Part shown: positions 37,787-44,453 of the stretch, piece by piece
Layout of the letters: each line of letters starts with the position of its first letter
Numbering within the stretch: position 1 is the stretch's first letter
DNA from: Oscillospiraceae bacterium
Lineage (GTDB): Bacteria > Bacillota > Clostridia > Oscillospirales > Ruminococcaceae
Direction of reading: 5' to 3'
Assembly (NCBI GenBank): GCA_028692035.1
Contig: JAQUYD010000015.1
Location: forward strand, 1 to 44,453
DNA length: 44,453 bases
Translations under genes and position numbers: made by a program
The notes under the pieces: model-generated
The model's database searches: none
What the model saw: the letters and a program-made list of their open reading frames with translations, nothing else
Told to the model about the DNA's origin: nothing

Positions 37787-37846
37787 GCGGAACCGCTCCC
37801 ACCGGCGCAGGATATACTGAAGCAACATGGGAAAGGAGGGAAACGG

Positions 37847-38116
37847 ATGGAACAATCGTTGGACCGGCTGCCGCTGGGAGAATGGGCAGTGGTGGTGCAA
37901 ATAGAGCAAAGTAGCCTGCTAGGCCGGCGTTTGCGCGAAATGGGCATTACCGAAGGGGCGCAGATCTGCCGCCTACGCCAAGCGCCGATGGGGGATCCGT
38001 CGGCCTATGCGGTGCGCGGCAGCATTTTGGCGATCCGTGCAAGAGACGCAGCGCATATCCTTGTCCGCCCCGCGCATATATTAAGCGGGGGAGGCATTTC
38101 TATACCGCCGCGTTGA
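37847..38116 (+). CDS. feoA: Ferrous iron transport protein A
   Basis: An 89-residue SH3-like protein: LDRLPLGEWAVVVQIE, then LLGRRLREMGITEGAQICRL, the FeoA signature, and a final strand ILAIRARDAAHILV. It acts in the cytosol as an accessory to the FeoB Fe2+ transporter. AAAGGAGGGAAACGG precedes the ATG. feoB begins 73 bp later. Confidence 0.93.
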   Translation: MEQSLDRLPLGEWAVVVQIEQSSLLGRRLREMGITEGAQICRLRQAPMGDPSAYAVRGSILAIRARDAAHILVRPAHILSGGGISIPPR

Positions 38117-38189
38117 CCTGGCTGGGTGCGCTTCCTCTAAAACTGAATCGCCGGTGGCAGAGTAGGCCGCGGCGAAGAGGGAGGGGAAT

Positions 38190-40004
38190 ATGCCCAACCG
38201 GACCATTGGATTAGCTGGAAATCCCAACTGTGGGAAGACAACCCTCTTCAACCGGCTGACCGGCGCCCGACAGGTCACCGGCAACTGGCCAGGGGTGACG
38301 GTGGAGCGAAAGGAGGGGCAGGTCAAGGGGAAACCATGGATCTTGGTGGACCTGCCGGGCACCTATTCCCTGGCGTCCTATTCGCCGGAGGAGAGGGTGG
38401 CCCGCGATTTTTTGCAGGATACGCAGCCGGATTTGGTGTTGAATGTCGTCGATGCCACCGCGCTGGAACGGAATCTCTATCTGACGCTGCAGTTGTTGGA
38501 ACAACATCTGCCGGTGGTGGTGGCGCTGAACCTGTGCGACCAACTACACAAAAAGGGCGGACAGGTGGACTGCAAAGCCCTATCCAGCCGGCTGGGAGTG
38601 CCGGTGATCCCTATTTCTGCGCGCAGCGGAGAAAATATCGGCGGGCTGATCAACGCGCTGGAACAGGCGGAAAAAGGGAAGGGCATCGCCACCTCTTTTT
38701 TTGCTTATCAGGGTAAGCCGCAGACGGAACAGGCGCGGTATGCGGCCGTCCGGGACCTGCTGGACGGCATTTATGACAGCGGGAACGTTTTATCCAGCGG
38801 GATTACCGAAAAGCTGGATGACATTCTGACCGACCGGTATCTGGCCATTCCGATTTTTTTATTTATTATGCTTTTGATGTTTACGGTTATCTTTGGGCCT
38901 CCCGGTATGTATGCAAAGGGACTGGCGGAACAAGGGGTGCAGGCGGTATCCCGTTGGCTGGGGACAGCGTTGGAGTGGATAGGCGCGTCCTGGTGGGCAA
39001 AGGAGATGGCACTGGAGGGTATCTGGGCCGGGGTCGGCGGGATGCTCACCTTTCTGCCGCAGATGGCGCTTTTGTTTTTGTTTCTCTCCCTGCTGGAGGA
39101 CAGCGGATACATGGCCCGAGGCGCATTTGTCATGGACCGTCTGCTGCGAAAGGCAGGGCTGTCCGGTAAGGCGTTTATTCCGCTGCTAATGGGGTTTGGC
39201 TGCACCACCCCCGCCGCCATGGCTACCCGTACTTTGGAGCGGGAGCGGGAGCGAAAGCTGACCGTGCTGATGCTCCCGTTTTTTTCCTGTGGGGCAAAGC
39301 TGCCGGTCTACGTGCTGTTTTCGGCAGCGTTTTTCCCAAAAAGCCAAGGGCTTTTGATCTTTGGCCTGTACCTATTCGGCGTATTACTGGGCATTTTTTG
39401 GGTGCGTTTGGCAAGTGGCGCGGCCCATCGGGGAGAGGAAGCCCCCTTTGTGATGGAGCTGCCGCCTTACCGTCTGCCGACCTTATCCGGTATTCTGCGG
39501 CATCTTTGGGATAAATGCAAAGGGTTTGTTGTCAAGGCCGGGACGGTGATCGTGTCGTTAAGCGCCCTGATGTGGCTAATGCAGCATGTGACTTTTTCGC
39601 TGGACTGGACCGAGCAGGCTGGAGAGAGTATGTTTGGCGCTATTGGCAGATGTTTGGCGCCGCTGTTCCGACCGCTGGGCTTTGGCAGTTGGCAGGCGGC
39701 GGTGTCGCTTCTGGCGGGAATTGTGGCCAAGGAGGCGGTGGTCAGCTCGATGGCGTCGCTGTATGCTTGCGGGAACGCCGCAGGGCTGACGGGTGCGTTA
39801 CAGGGCGCGTTTACGCCTGCGTCCGCCTTGTCCTTTTTGGTTTTCGTGCTGCTATATATGCCCTGTGTGGCCGCGTTTGCCACCATCCGGCGGGAACTGG
39901 GCGGCTGGCGGGCAGGCATTTTGGCTATGGCTGAGCAGACGGCGGCAGCCTATGCCGTGGGCTTTGCCGTCTATCGGCTGGCGTTGCTGTTTTTCCCCGC
40001 TTAA
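38190..40004 (+). CDS. feoB: Ferrous iron transporter B
   Basis: A 604-residue Fe2+ uptake protein. The N-terminal G domain has G1 GNPNCGKTT, G2 around PGVTVERKEG, G3 DLPGTYSL, G4 NLCD and a C-terminal GDI helix; membrane helices follow from about residue 215 (AIPIFLFIMLLMFTVIFGPP) with Gate motifs GFGCTTPAAMATRTLE and LPFFSCGAKLPVY. It is about 60-150 residues shorter than many FeoB, mainly in the linkers, with a normal C-terminal end. GGGAGGGG precedes the ATG. No FeoC is recognisable. Confidence 0.95.
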   Translation: MPNRTIGLAGNPNCGKTTLFNRLTGARQVTGNWPGVTVERKEGQVKGKPWILVDLPGTYSLASYSPEERVARDFLQDTQPDLVLNVVDATALERNLYLTLQLLEQHLPVVVALNLCDQLHKKGGQVDCKALSSRLGVPVIPISARSGENIGGLINALEQAEKGKGIATSFFAYQGKPQTEQARYAAVRDLLDGIYDSGNVLSSGITEKLDDILTDRYLAIPIFLFIMLLMFTVIFGPPGMYAKGLAEQGVQAVSRWLGTALEWIGASWWAKEMALEGIWAGVGGMLTFLPQMALLFLFLSLLEDSGYMARGAFVMDRLLRKAGLSGKAFIPLLMGFGCTTPAAMATRTLERERERKLTVLMLPFFSCGAKLPVYVLFSAAFFPKSQGLLIFGLYLFGVLLGIFWVRLASGAAHRGEEAPFVMELPPYRLPTLSGILRHLWDKCKGFVVKAGTVIVSLSALMWLMQHVTFSLDWTEQAGESMFGAIGRCLAPLFRPLGFGSWQAAVSLLAGIVAKEAVVSSMASLYACGNAAGLTGALQGAFTPASALSFLVFVLLYMPCVAAFATIRRELGGWRAGILAMAEQTAAAYAVGFAVYRLALLFFPA

Positions 40005-40014
40005 AGGGCGGCGG

Positions 40015-40080
40015 ATGAAGTTTTTTGCCGGAATCTACAAAAGAAGCGGGAAAAAGATTGGATTTTTTCCATTCCTGTAA
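40015..40080 (+). CDS. Possible 21-residue basic peptide after feoB
   Basis: ATG 40015 behind AGGGCGGCGG encodes MKFFAGIYKRSGKKIGFFPF plus Leu, ending 10 bp before the next promoter. Composition (basic with aromatic ends) would suit a small membrane-interacting peptide, but such a short ORF is weak evidence. Confidence 0.2.
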   Translation: MKFFAGIYKRSGKKIGFFPFL

Positions 40081-40091
40081 AGAAAAAAGCC

Positions 40092-40120
40092 TTGACTGTG
40101 CCAACTTTTTTTTGTATAAT
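40092..40120 (+). promoter_or_regulatory. Promoter of ylxM-ffh-rpsP-khpA-rimM-trmD
   Basis: TTGACT (40092-40097), 17 bp, TATAAT (40115-40120); predicted start near 40127, leader about 64 nt. Confidence 0.85.
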
Positions 40121-40190
40121 AGCCCTTGTAAGTTGTAAAGGATTAGCCTTTACACAATGCCGCGAAACGAAAGCAAGGGGAGAGATTTGG

Positions 40191-40550
40191 ATGAAAAATC
40201 TGGATATTTCGGTATTGCTTGACTTTTACGGCGATATGCTTACCGAAAAACAGCGCGAGGTCATTGGCTTTTATTACAACGAGGATCTCTCTTTGTCGGA
40301 GATCGGCGAATTTGAAGGGATCACCCGCCAGGGCGTGCGGGATTCCATCAAGCGGGGCGAAGCGGTGCTTTTGGAGATGGAAGAGCGGCTTGGTTTGGCA
40401 AAGCGCTTTCGGAAAATGCAGGATGGCATCGGGCGGATTGTCCGGTGCGCCCAGGATATCAGTTTTTACAACGGCGAATTTCAATATTCCAAACAGATTG
40501 CGGAAAAGGCGGATGAAATCATCCGGCTTGCCAAAGAATTGGATGAATAG
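40191..40550 (+). CDS. ylxM: YlxM-type HTH protein of the SRP operon
   Basis: A 119-residue all-helical protein with a sigma-70 region 4-like HTH (TEKQREVIGFYYNEDLSLSE, then IGEFEGITRQGVRDSIKRGE). YlxM homologues are encoded directly before ffh and have been reported to modulate signal recognition particle assembly. ATG 40191 has AAGGGGAGA upstream; an upstream frame from 40092 overlaps the promoter and is rejected. ffh begins 10 bp after its stop. Confidence 0.9.
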   Translation: MKNLDISVLLDFYGDMLTEKQREVIGFYYNEDLSLSEIGEFEGITRQGVRDSIKRGEAVLLEMEERLGLAKRFRKMQDGIGRIVRCAQDISFYNGEFQYSKQIAEKADEIIRLAKELDE

Positions 40551-40560
40551 AGGTTGACCA

Positions 40561-41943
40561 ATGGCGTTTGAGGGACTGTCTGACAAATTATCCGCAGCGT
40601 TTAAAAAGCTGCGCTCCAAGGGAAAACTGACCGAAGCCGATGTAAAGGAGGCTATGCGGGAAGTTCGCCTTGCCTTGCTGGAGGCGGACGTCAATTACAA
40701 GGTTGCCAAGGATTTTATCGCATCCGTTACCGAAAAGGCAATCGGCTCCCAGGTGTTGGAGAGTCTGACCCCCGCCCAGCATGTGATCAAAATCGTCAAC
40801 GAGGAACTGACCGCCCTGATGGGGTCGGAACAGGCTAGGATCAAGCTATCCTCTAAAATTCCAACCGTCATCATGATGTGCGGTTTGCAGGGCTCCGGCA
40901 AGACCACCCATTCGGGCAAGTTGGCGCTTCACTTTAAAAAACAGGGCAGGCGGCCGCTTTTGGCGGCATGCGATATTTACCGGCCCGCAGCCATCGAGCA
41001 GCTGAAGGTCGTCGGCGGCAAGGTAGATGTTCCTGTGTTTGAAATGGGACAGGCCGATCCGGTAGAAATTGCCCGCAAGGCGGTGGCCTACGCAAAGGAT
41101 TATGGCCGGGATATTGTGATTTTGGACACGGCCGGGCGGCTGCACATCGACGAAGAGCTGATGGCGGAGCTGCAGCGGATCAAAGCGCAGGTCAAGCCAG
41201 ACGAGATCCTGTTGGTGTTGGATTCCATGACCGGGCAGGACGCGGTCAACGTGGCCCAATCTTTTGACGATACGCTGGGCATTGACGGTACGATCCTGAC
41301 CAAGCTCGACGGCGATACCCGCGGCGGTGCGGCGCTGTCCATTCGGGCAGTGACGGGAAAGCCCATCAAATTCGTAGGTATGGGCGAAAAGCTGGAGGAT
41401 TTGGAACCGTTTTTCCCGGATCGGATGGCTTCCCGGATCCTGGGTATGGGCGATGTGCTGACCTTGATCGACAAAGCCCAGGAGCAGTTTGATGAAAAGC
41501 AGGCGGCCCAAACGGCACAACGCCTGAAAGAGAATAAATTCGATCTCAACGATCTGCTGGATCAAATGCGCCAGCTGAAGAAAATGGGCCCTTTGCAGCA
41601 GGTAATGGCCATGCTGCCGGGGCAGAAAGCACAGCTCAAGGACGAGGACGCTGAAAAGGGCGAAGCGGAGCTTCGGAAAATGGAGGCGATCATCACTTCC
41701 ATGACCGCGAAAGAGCGGGCGAAACCCTCGCTGATCAACCCGCCCCGCAAGCGCCGTATCGCTGCCGGCAGCGGCACCAGGGTGGAGGACGTCAACCGGG
41801 TGTTGCGCCAATACGACCAGATGCAGAAAATGTTCAAGCAATTTTCCAATCCGGGAAAAATGAGCAAAAAGCTGCGCCGCATGGGTGGTATGCCTGGAAT
41901 GGGCGGAACGCCCGGGGCAGGCGGCGGTTTCCCCTTTCTGTAA
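40561..41943 (+). CDS. ffh: Signal recognition particle GTPase Ffh
   Basis: A 460-residue SRP54 homologue that binds signal peptides of nascent chains together with 4.5S/6S-like SRP RNA. N domain at 1-85; G domain with GLQGSGKTT at 108-116, DTAGRLHIDEELM and TKLDGDTRGGAA; M domain from about 300, rich in Met (KKMGPLQQVMAMLPG), with the RNA-binding SGTRVEDVNRVLRQY and a Gly/Met tail. The SRP RNA gene is not in the window. Full length. Confidence 0.97.
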   Translation: MAFEGLSDKLSAAFKKLRSKGKLTEADVKEAMREVRLALLEADVNYKVAKDFIASVTEKAIGSQVLESLTPAQHVIKIVNEELTALMGSEQARIKLSSKIPTVIMMCGLQGSGKTTHSGKLALHFKKQGRRPLLAACDIYRPAAIEQLKVVGGKVDVPVFEMGQADPVEIARKAVAYAKDYGRDIVILDTAGRLHIDEELMAELQRIKAQVKPDEILLVLDSMTGQDAVNVAQSFDDTLGIDGTILTKLDGDTRGGAALSIRAVTGKPIKFVGMGEKLEDLEPFFPDRMASRILGMGDVLTLIDKAQEQFDEKQAAQTAQRLKENKFDLNDLLDQMRQLKKMGPLQQVMAMLPGQKAQLKDEDAEKGEAELRKMEAIITSMTAKERAKPSLINPPRKRRIAAGSGTRVEDVNRVLRQYDQMQKMFKQFSNPGKMSKKLRRMGGMPGMGGTPGAGGGFPFL

Positions 41944-42004
41944 ATCAGGTATCAACCGGCTGACCGGTCAGTATACACAATTTTAGTTTATGGAGGTGAC
42001 AGAC

Positions 42005-42247
42005 ATGGCTGTTAAAATAAGACTTCGCAGAATGGGCGCCAAAAAAGCGCCGTTCTACCGCATCGTCGTAGCCGATTCCAGATATCCCAGAGATGGCAGA
42101 TTTATCGAGGAAGTCGGTTATTATGATCCGACCAAGGACCCTTCCGTTATTAAGGTCGATGAGGAAAAGGCGAAAAAATGGATTTCTACCGGCGCACAAC
42201 CTACCGATACCGTGAAATCCCTGCTGAAAATTGCCGGCGTGCTCTAA
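42005..42247 (+). CDS. rpsP: 30S ribosomal protein S16
   Basis: An 80-residue S16: [40 protein letters not shown] and the end [17 protein letters not shown] all match the family. GGAGGTGA precedes the ATG. Assembles in the 30S body. Followed after 20 bp by khpA. Confidence 0.97.
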   Translation: MAVKIRLRRMGAKKAPFYRIVVADSRYPRDGRFIEEVGYYDPTKDPSVIKVDEEKAKKWISTGAQPTDTVKSLLKIAGVL

Positions 42248-42267
42248 TCGGTGAAAGGTGATACGTT

Positions 42268-42501
42268 ATGGAAGAACTGTTAGTGATAATCGCAAAAGGC
42301 CTTGTGGAAGACAAGGACGCAGTTTCTGTAACTGCTGACGCTCCGGATGAAGAGGGTACAATTGTGTACCATCTGCATGTGGGACCCGACGATATGGGCA
42401 GAGTGATCGGCAAACAGGGCCGGATCGCCAAAGCGATCCGCTCGGTGATGAAAGCCGCCGCCACCCGTCAGGGGACCAAGATAGCGGTAGAAATCGATTA
42501 G
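42268..42501 (+). CDS. khpA: KH-domain RNA-binding protein KhpA
   Basis: A 77-residue KH protein (YlqC family); VGPDDMGRVIGKQGRIAKAI carries the GxxG-type loop (IGKQGR). It usually partners KhpB/EloR to bind RNA and affect cell elongation and translation. GTGAAAGGTG is the upstream box. Between rpsP and the large hairpin before rimM. Confidence 0.93.
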   Translation: MEELLVIIAKGLVEDKDAVSVTADAPDEEGTIVYHLHVGPDDMGRVIGKQGRIAKAIRSVMKAAATRQGTKIAVEID

Positions 42502-42515
42502 GATTTGTTTACAAA

Positions 42516-42593
42516 GGCCGAAAGGGACTGTAATAAAAGGGCAGGCGGTATGATCCGGATATCCTTTTGTTGCAGTCTCGTTTTGTTTCGGCC
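42516..42593 (+). promoter_or_regulatory. Large hairpin between khpA and rimM
   Basis: GGCCGAAA (42516-42523) pairs with TTTCGGCC (42586-42593), and the adjoining GGGACTGTAATAAAAGG (42524-42540) with CCTTTTGTTGCAGTCTC (42563-42579) through GU pairs; a 6-nt bulge GTTTTG sits on the 3' side. About 25 bp in total, followed by CGTTTTG: not a strong terminator. An RNase III-type processing site or attenuator within the operon is likely. Confidence 0.65.
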
Positions 42594-42613
42594 CGTTTTG
42601 AGGAGATTTGTAC

Positions 42614-43129
42614 ATGAAAAAGAACTTTCTGGAGATCGGGAAGATCGTATCGCCCCATGGCATCATGGGGGAGGTAAAGGTCTATCCCTGGTGTGACACG
42701 CCGGATTTTTTGGCCGGGTTCGACACGCTCTATTTTCATAAAGGCAAGGATCCGGTTTCGGTCCAGCAGGCGCGGGTCCATAAAAATATGGTGATTGTAA
42801 AACTGGTGGGGACGGACAATGTGGAGGCAGCCCAGGCGCTGCGCGGCCAGGTCCTGTATGCTGCCCGGGCGTATATGCCGCTGGAAAAGGGCGAATATTT
42901 CATCCAGGATCTCATCGGTTTGTCGGTGGTGGACGCGGATACCGGCGAGGAATATGGTATTTTGAGCGATGTTTCCCAAACCGGCGCCAACGACGTATAT
43001 CATATTTCCAAGCCGGGCGAAAAGGAAAAACTGGTCCCGGCGATCAAAGATGTGGTGGTGGAGACCGACGTGGATGGAGGCACCATGAAAATCCGCCCGT
43101 TGAAAGGACTGTTCGACGATGCGGATTGA
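42614..43129 (+). CDS. rimM: 16S rRNA processing/30S maturation factor RimM
   Basis: A 171-residue two-domain protein: N-terminal barrel (FLEIGKIVSPHGIMGEVKVY) and C-terminal PRC barrel (GEYFIQDLIGLSVVDADTGE, VPAIKDVVVETDVDGGTMKI). It helps mature the 30S head. ATG 42614 has GAGGAG 8 bp upstream; the TTG at 42608 is too close. Overlaps trmD by 11 bp. Confidence 0.95.
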   Translation: MKKNFLEIGKIVSPHGIMGEVKVYPWCDTPDFLAGFDTLYFHKGKDPVSVQQARVHKNMVIVKLVGTDNVEAAQALRGQVLYAARAYMPLEKGEYFIQDLIGLSVVDADTGEEYGILSDVSQTGANDVYHISKPGEKEKLVPAIKDVVVETDVDGGTMKIRPLKGLFDDAD

Positions 43130-43853
43130 TATTGCGACCCTGTTTCCAGATATGTGCGAGGCGGTGCTGTGCGAAAGCATCATCGGCCGCGCCAGGGAGG
43201 CGGGCATTTTGGAGATCCATTGCCACAATATCCGGGACTACACGCTGGACAAGCATCGACGGGTGGACGATACGCCTTATGGCGGCGGTATGGGCATGGT
43301 GATGCAGGCGGACCCCATCTTTCGCTGCTTTGAGGCGGTTTGCGTCCAACTTTCTCAGCGGCCCCATGTGATCTATCTGTCCCCCCAGGGCCGGGTTCTG
43401 ACCCAGCAGCTGGCGGTGGCCTATTCCCGCCAGGACTGCCTGTTTTTGCTCTGCGGCCATTATGAAGGGGTGGACGAGCGTGTGCTCGAGGAGATCGTGG
43501 ATGAGGAGGTGTCCATCGGAGATTATGTGCTCACCGGCGGCGAGCTGCCGGCGCTGGTCTTTGTGGACACGGTGGGGCGCTTGTGCGAAGGCGTGCTGGC
43601 GGACGAATCTTGCTTTACGGAAGAAAGCCATTTCAACGGCTTACTGGAATACCCACAGTATTCCAGGCCGGCGGTCTGGCATGAAAAAGAGGTGCCGGAG
43701 GTGCTGCTTAGCGGGCACCATGCCAACATTGTCCGCTGGCGGCGGGAACAGTCTTTGCTGCGGACCCGGAATAAGCGCCCCGATTTGTTGGAAAAAGCGC
43801 CGTTGGAGGAGAAAGAACGCGTTTTTTTGCAAAATACTGATCGGGAAGAATAG
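43119..43853 (+). CDS. trmD: tRNA (guanine-N1)-methyltransferase
   Basis: A 244-residue SPOUT methyltransferase that makes m1G37 in tRNAs, preventing frameshifts. Start MRIDIATLFPDMCEAVLCES; the trefoil-knot AdoMet site is LSPQGRVLTQQLAV, FLLCGHYEGVDERV and EVSIGDYVLTGGELPALVFV; the C-terminal part (YPQYSRPAVWHEKEVPEVLL) binds tRNA. The ATG lies in the end of rimM, so it is coupled. Full length. Confidence 0.97.
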   Translation: MRIDIATLFPDMCEAVLCESIIGRAREAGILEIHCHNIRDYTLDKHRRVDDTPYGGGMGMVMQADPIFRCFEAVCVQLSQRPHVIYLSPQGRVLTQQLAVAYSRQDCLFLLCGHYEGVDERVLEEIVDEEVSIGDYVLTGGELPALVFVDTVGRLCEGVLADESCFTEESHFNGLLEYPQYSRPAVWHEKEVPEVLLSGHHANIVRWRREQSLLRTRNKRPDLLEKAPLEEKERVFLQNTDREE

Positions 43854-43902
43854 GTGAAAATGACCGTTTTTAATGGTTTTTCCCGGGTGACTTGACAAAG
43901 TA

Positions 43903-43911
43903 TGGTACAAT
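43903..43911 (+). promoter_or_regulatory. Extended -10 promoter of the last gene
   Basis: TG-G-TACAAT (43903-43911) with no good -35 at standard spacing; a TTGACA (43892-43897) is too close. Predicted leader about 35 nt. Confidence 0.4.
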
Positions 43912-43952
43912 AAAAATGGTTGGAATGCTGTATCCTGAATAAGGAGATGCTT

Positions 43953-44393
43953 ATGAAAAAGATCATTGGGATTTATTTGCTGCTACAGGCGGCGATCAAG
44001 AGCATTTGTCTTGTCTTAAGCCTGCAAAGCGACGAATCGTCCCTGCCGGTCATTGTGATTGCAACCTGCATCGTTTTGATCGTGGGGGCAGTGTATGTGG
44101 CTGCCATGACCTTTATGGAAAAGGCGCGGCTGCGCCAGATTTCCCGGTTCTTTGTTCTGGAAATCGCTTTGACGGTGTTCAACATCGCGTTTATGTTCTT
44201 TCAGCCGGTGGAAATGCTCACGACGGATAGTTGGGTAACCGGCAACTTGTTCGACATCTTGGTGGTGGGCGTGATTTTATTTTATCTCACCCGCCAAACA
44301 TATTACATCCGTGCAAAATATGTTTCCGACGCATCGCAAACGGATGAAAGGGGAACGGTTCCCGCTGGGCAGAAAGCCCGGCCAATCGCATAA
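43953..44393 (+). CDS. Small four-helix membrane protein, function unknown
   Basis: A 146-residue protein with about four membrane helices: residues 4-20 (IIGIYLLLQAAIKSICL), 31-52 (VIVIATCIVLIVGAVYVAA), 65-83 (FFVLEIALTVFNIAFMFF) and 97-113 (NLFDILVVGVILFYLTR), then a polar tail of about 30 residues. ATG 43953 has AAGGAG 6 bp upstream. Not recognised as a known family; short helical membrane proteins like this are common and often uncharacterised. A terminator follows. Confidence 0.7.
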   Translation: MKKIIGIYLLLQAAIKSICLVLSLQSDESSLPVIVIATCIVLIVGAVYVAAMTFMEKARLRQISRFFVLEIALTVFNIAFMFFQPVEMLTTDSWVTGNLFDILVVGVILFYLTRQTYYIRAKYVSDASQTDERGTVPAGQKARPIA

Positions 44394-44415
44394 AATTAGA
44401 TACAATTCCAACGCC

Positions 44416-44453
44416 GAGGGCGTTTTCCGAAAAGGAAAACACCCTCACTTTTT
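44416..44453 (+). terminator. Terminator at the right window edge
   Basis: GAGGGCGTTTTCC and GGAAAACACCCTC pair (one mismatch) around GAAAA, followed by ACTTTTT, where the window ends. Confidence 0.8.

Overview
The window reads as chromosome of a Gram-positive anaerobe of the Clostridia, most likely an Oscillospiraceae/Ruminococcaceae-type gut bacterium. This is inferred from gene families and order: DUF951-prfA-Sua5-coaE, ylxM-ffh-rpsP-khpA-rimM-trmD, an SdpR/SdpI pair, a Spo0A-type protein, Fe-S aldo/keto reductase, many TTG starts behind AGGAGG-type ribosome binding sites, and strong intrinsic terminators. It is mostly ordinary housekeeping DNA broken by a few accessory patches.

Layout. 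1-5520 is patchy: the 3' end of a large serine recombinase (right edge of an element lying to the left), a MATE exporter, an S1-domain protein and a small ACT-like protein on the minus strand, then a decayed IS110 element and an XRE regulator/zinc-ribbon pair. 5780-11940 is a plus-strand run: DUF951, prfA, Sua5/YwlC, coaE, a lytic transglycosylase, an M18 aminopeptidase and a ferredoxin-like aldo/keto reductase. 12055-19813 is rpoB-rpoC with its own consensus promoter and terminator, linked neither to the ribosomal L10/L7-L12 genes nor to the str operon. A tRNA-Pro(GGG) follows on the minus strand.

20458-24859 is a potABCD polyamine uptake operon with a ~375-nt structured leader. 24952-26859 is an sdpR-sdpI-CPBP protease immunity-type operon under a perfect 18-bp inverted-repeat operator; the protease start is thrown out of frame by one extra A in an A9 tract. 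26869-27645 is a scarred region with a PD-(D/E)XK nuclease-like fragment, three terminator-like hairpins and a tandem repeat. 27830-28609 (minus) is a Spo0A paralogue lacking the phospho-acceptor Asp, with two 0A-box matches upstream.

29682-36894 is a maltodextrin/glycogen module: lipoprotein binding protein, two permeases, malQ and glgP. It has no ATPase or regulator of its own, so imported oligosaccharides would be cut to glucose-1-phosphate using an ATPase encoded elsewhere. Then come a family 4 uracil-DNA glycosylase, feoA-feoB iron uptake, and the ylxM-ffh-rpsP-khpA-rimM-trmD translation/secretion operon, with a large hairpin between khpA and rimM. A small membrane protein closes the window.

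Most notable for follow-up: the potA leader with mutually exclusive helices, the receiver-dead Spo0A paralogue with 0A boxes, the A9-tract CPBP gene behind the sdpR operator, and the IS110 remnant with its candidate bridge-RNA region. None is proven; all are readings of sequence without database searches.
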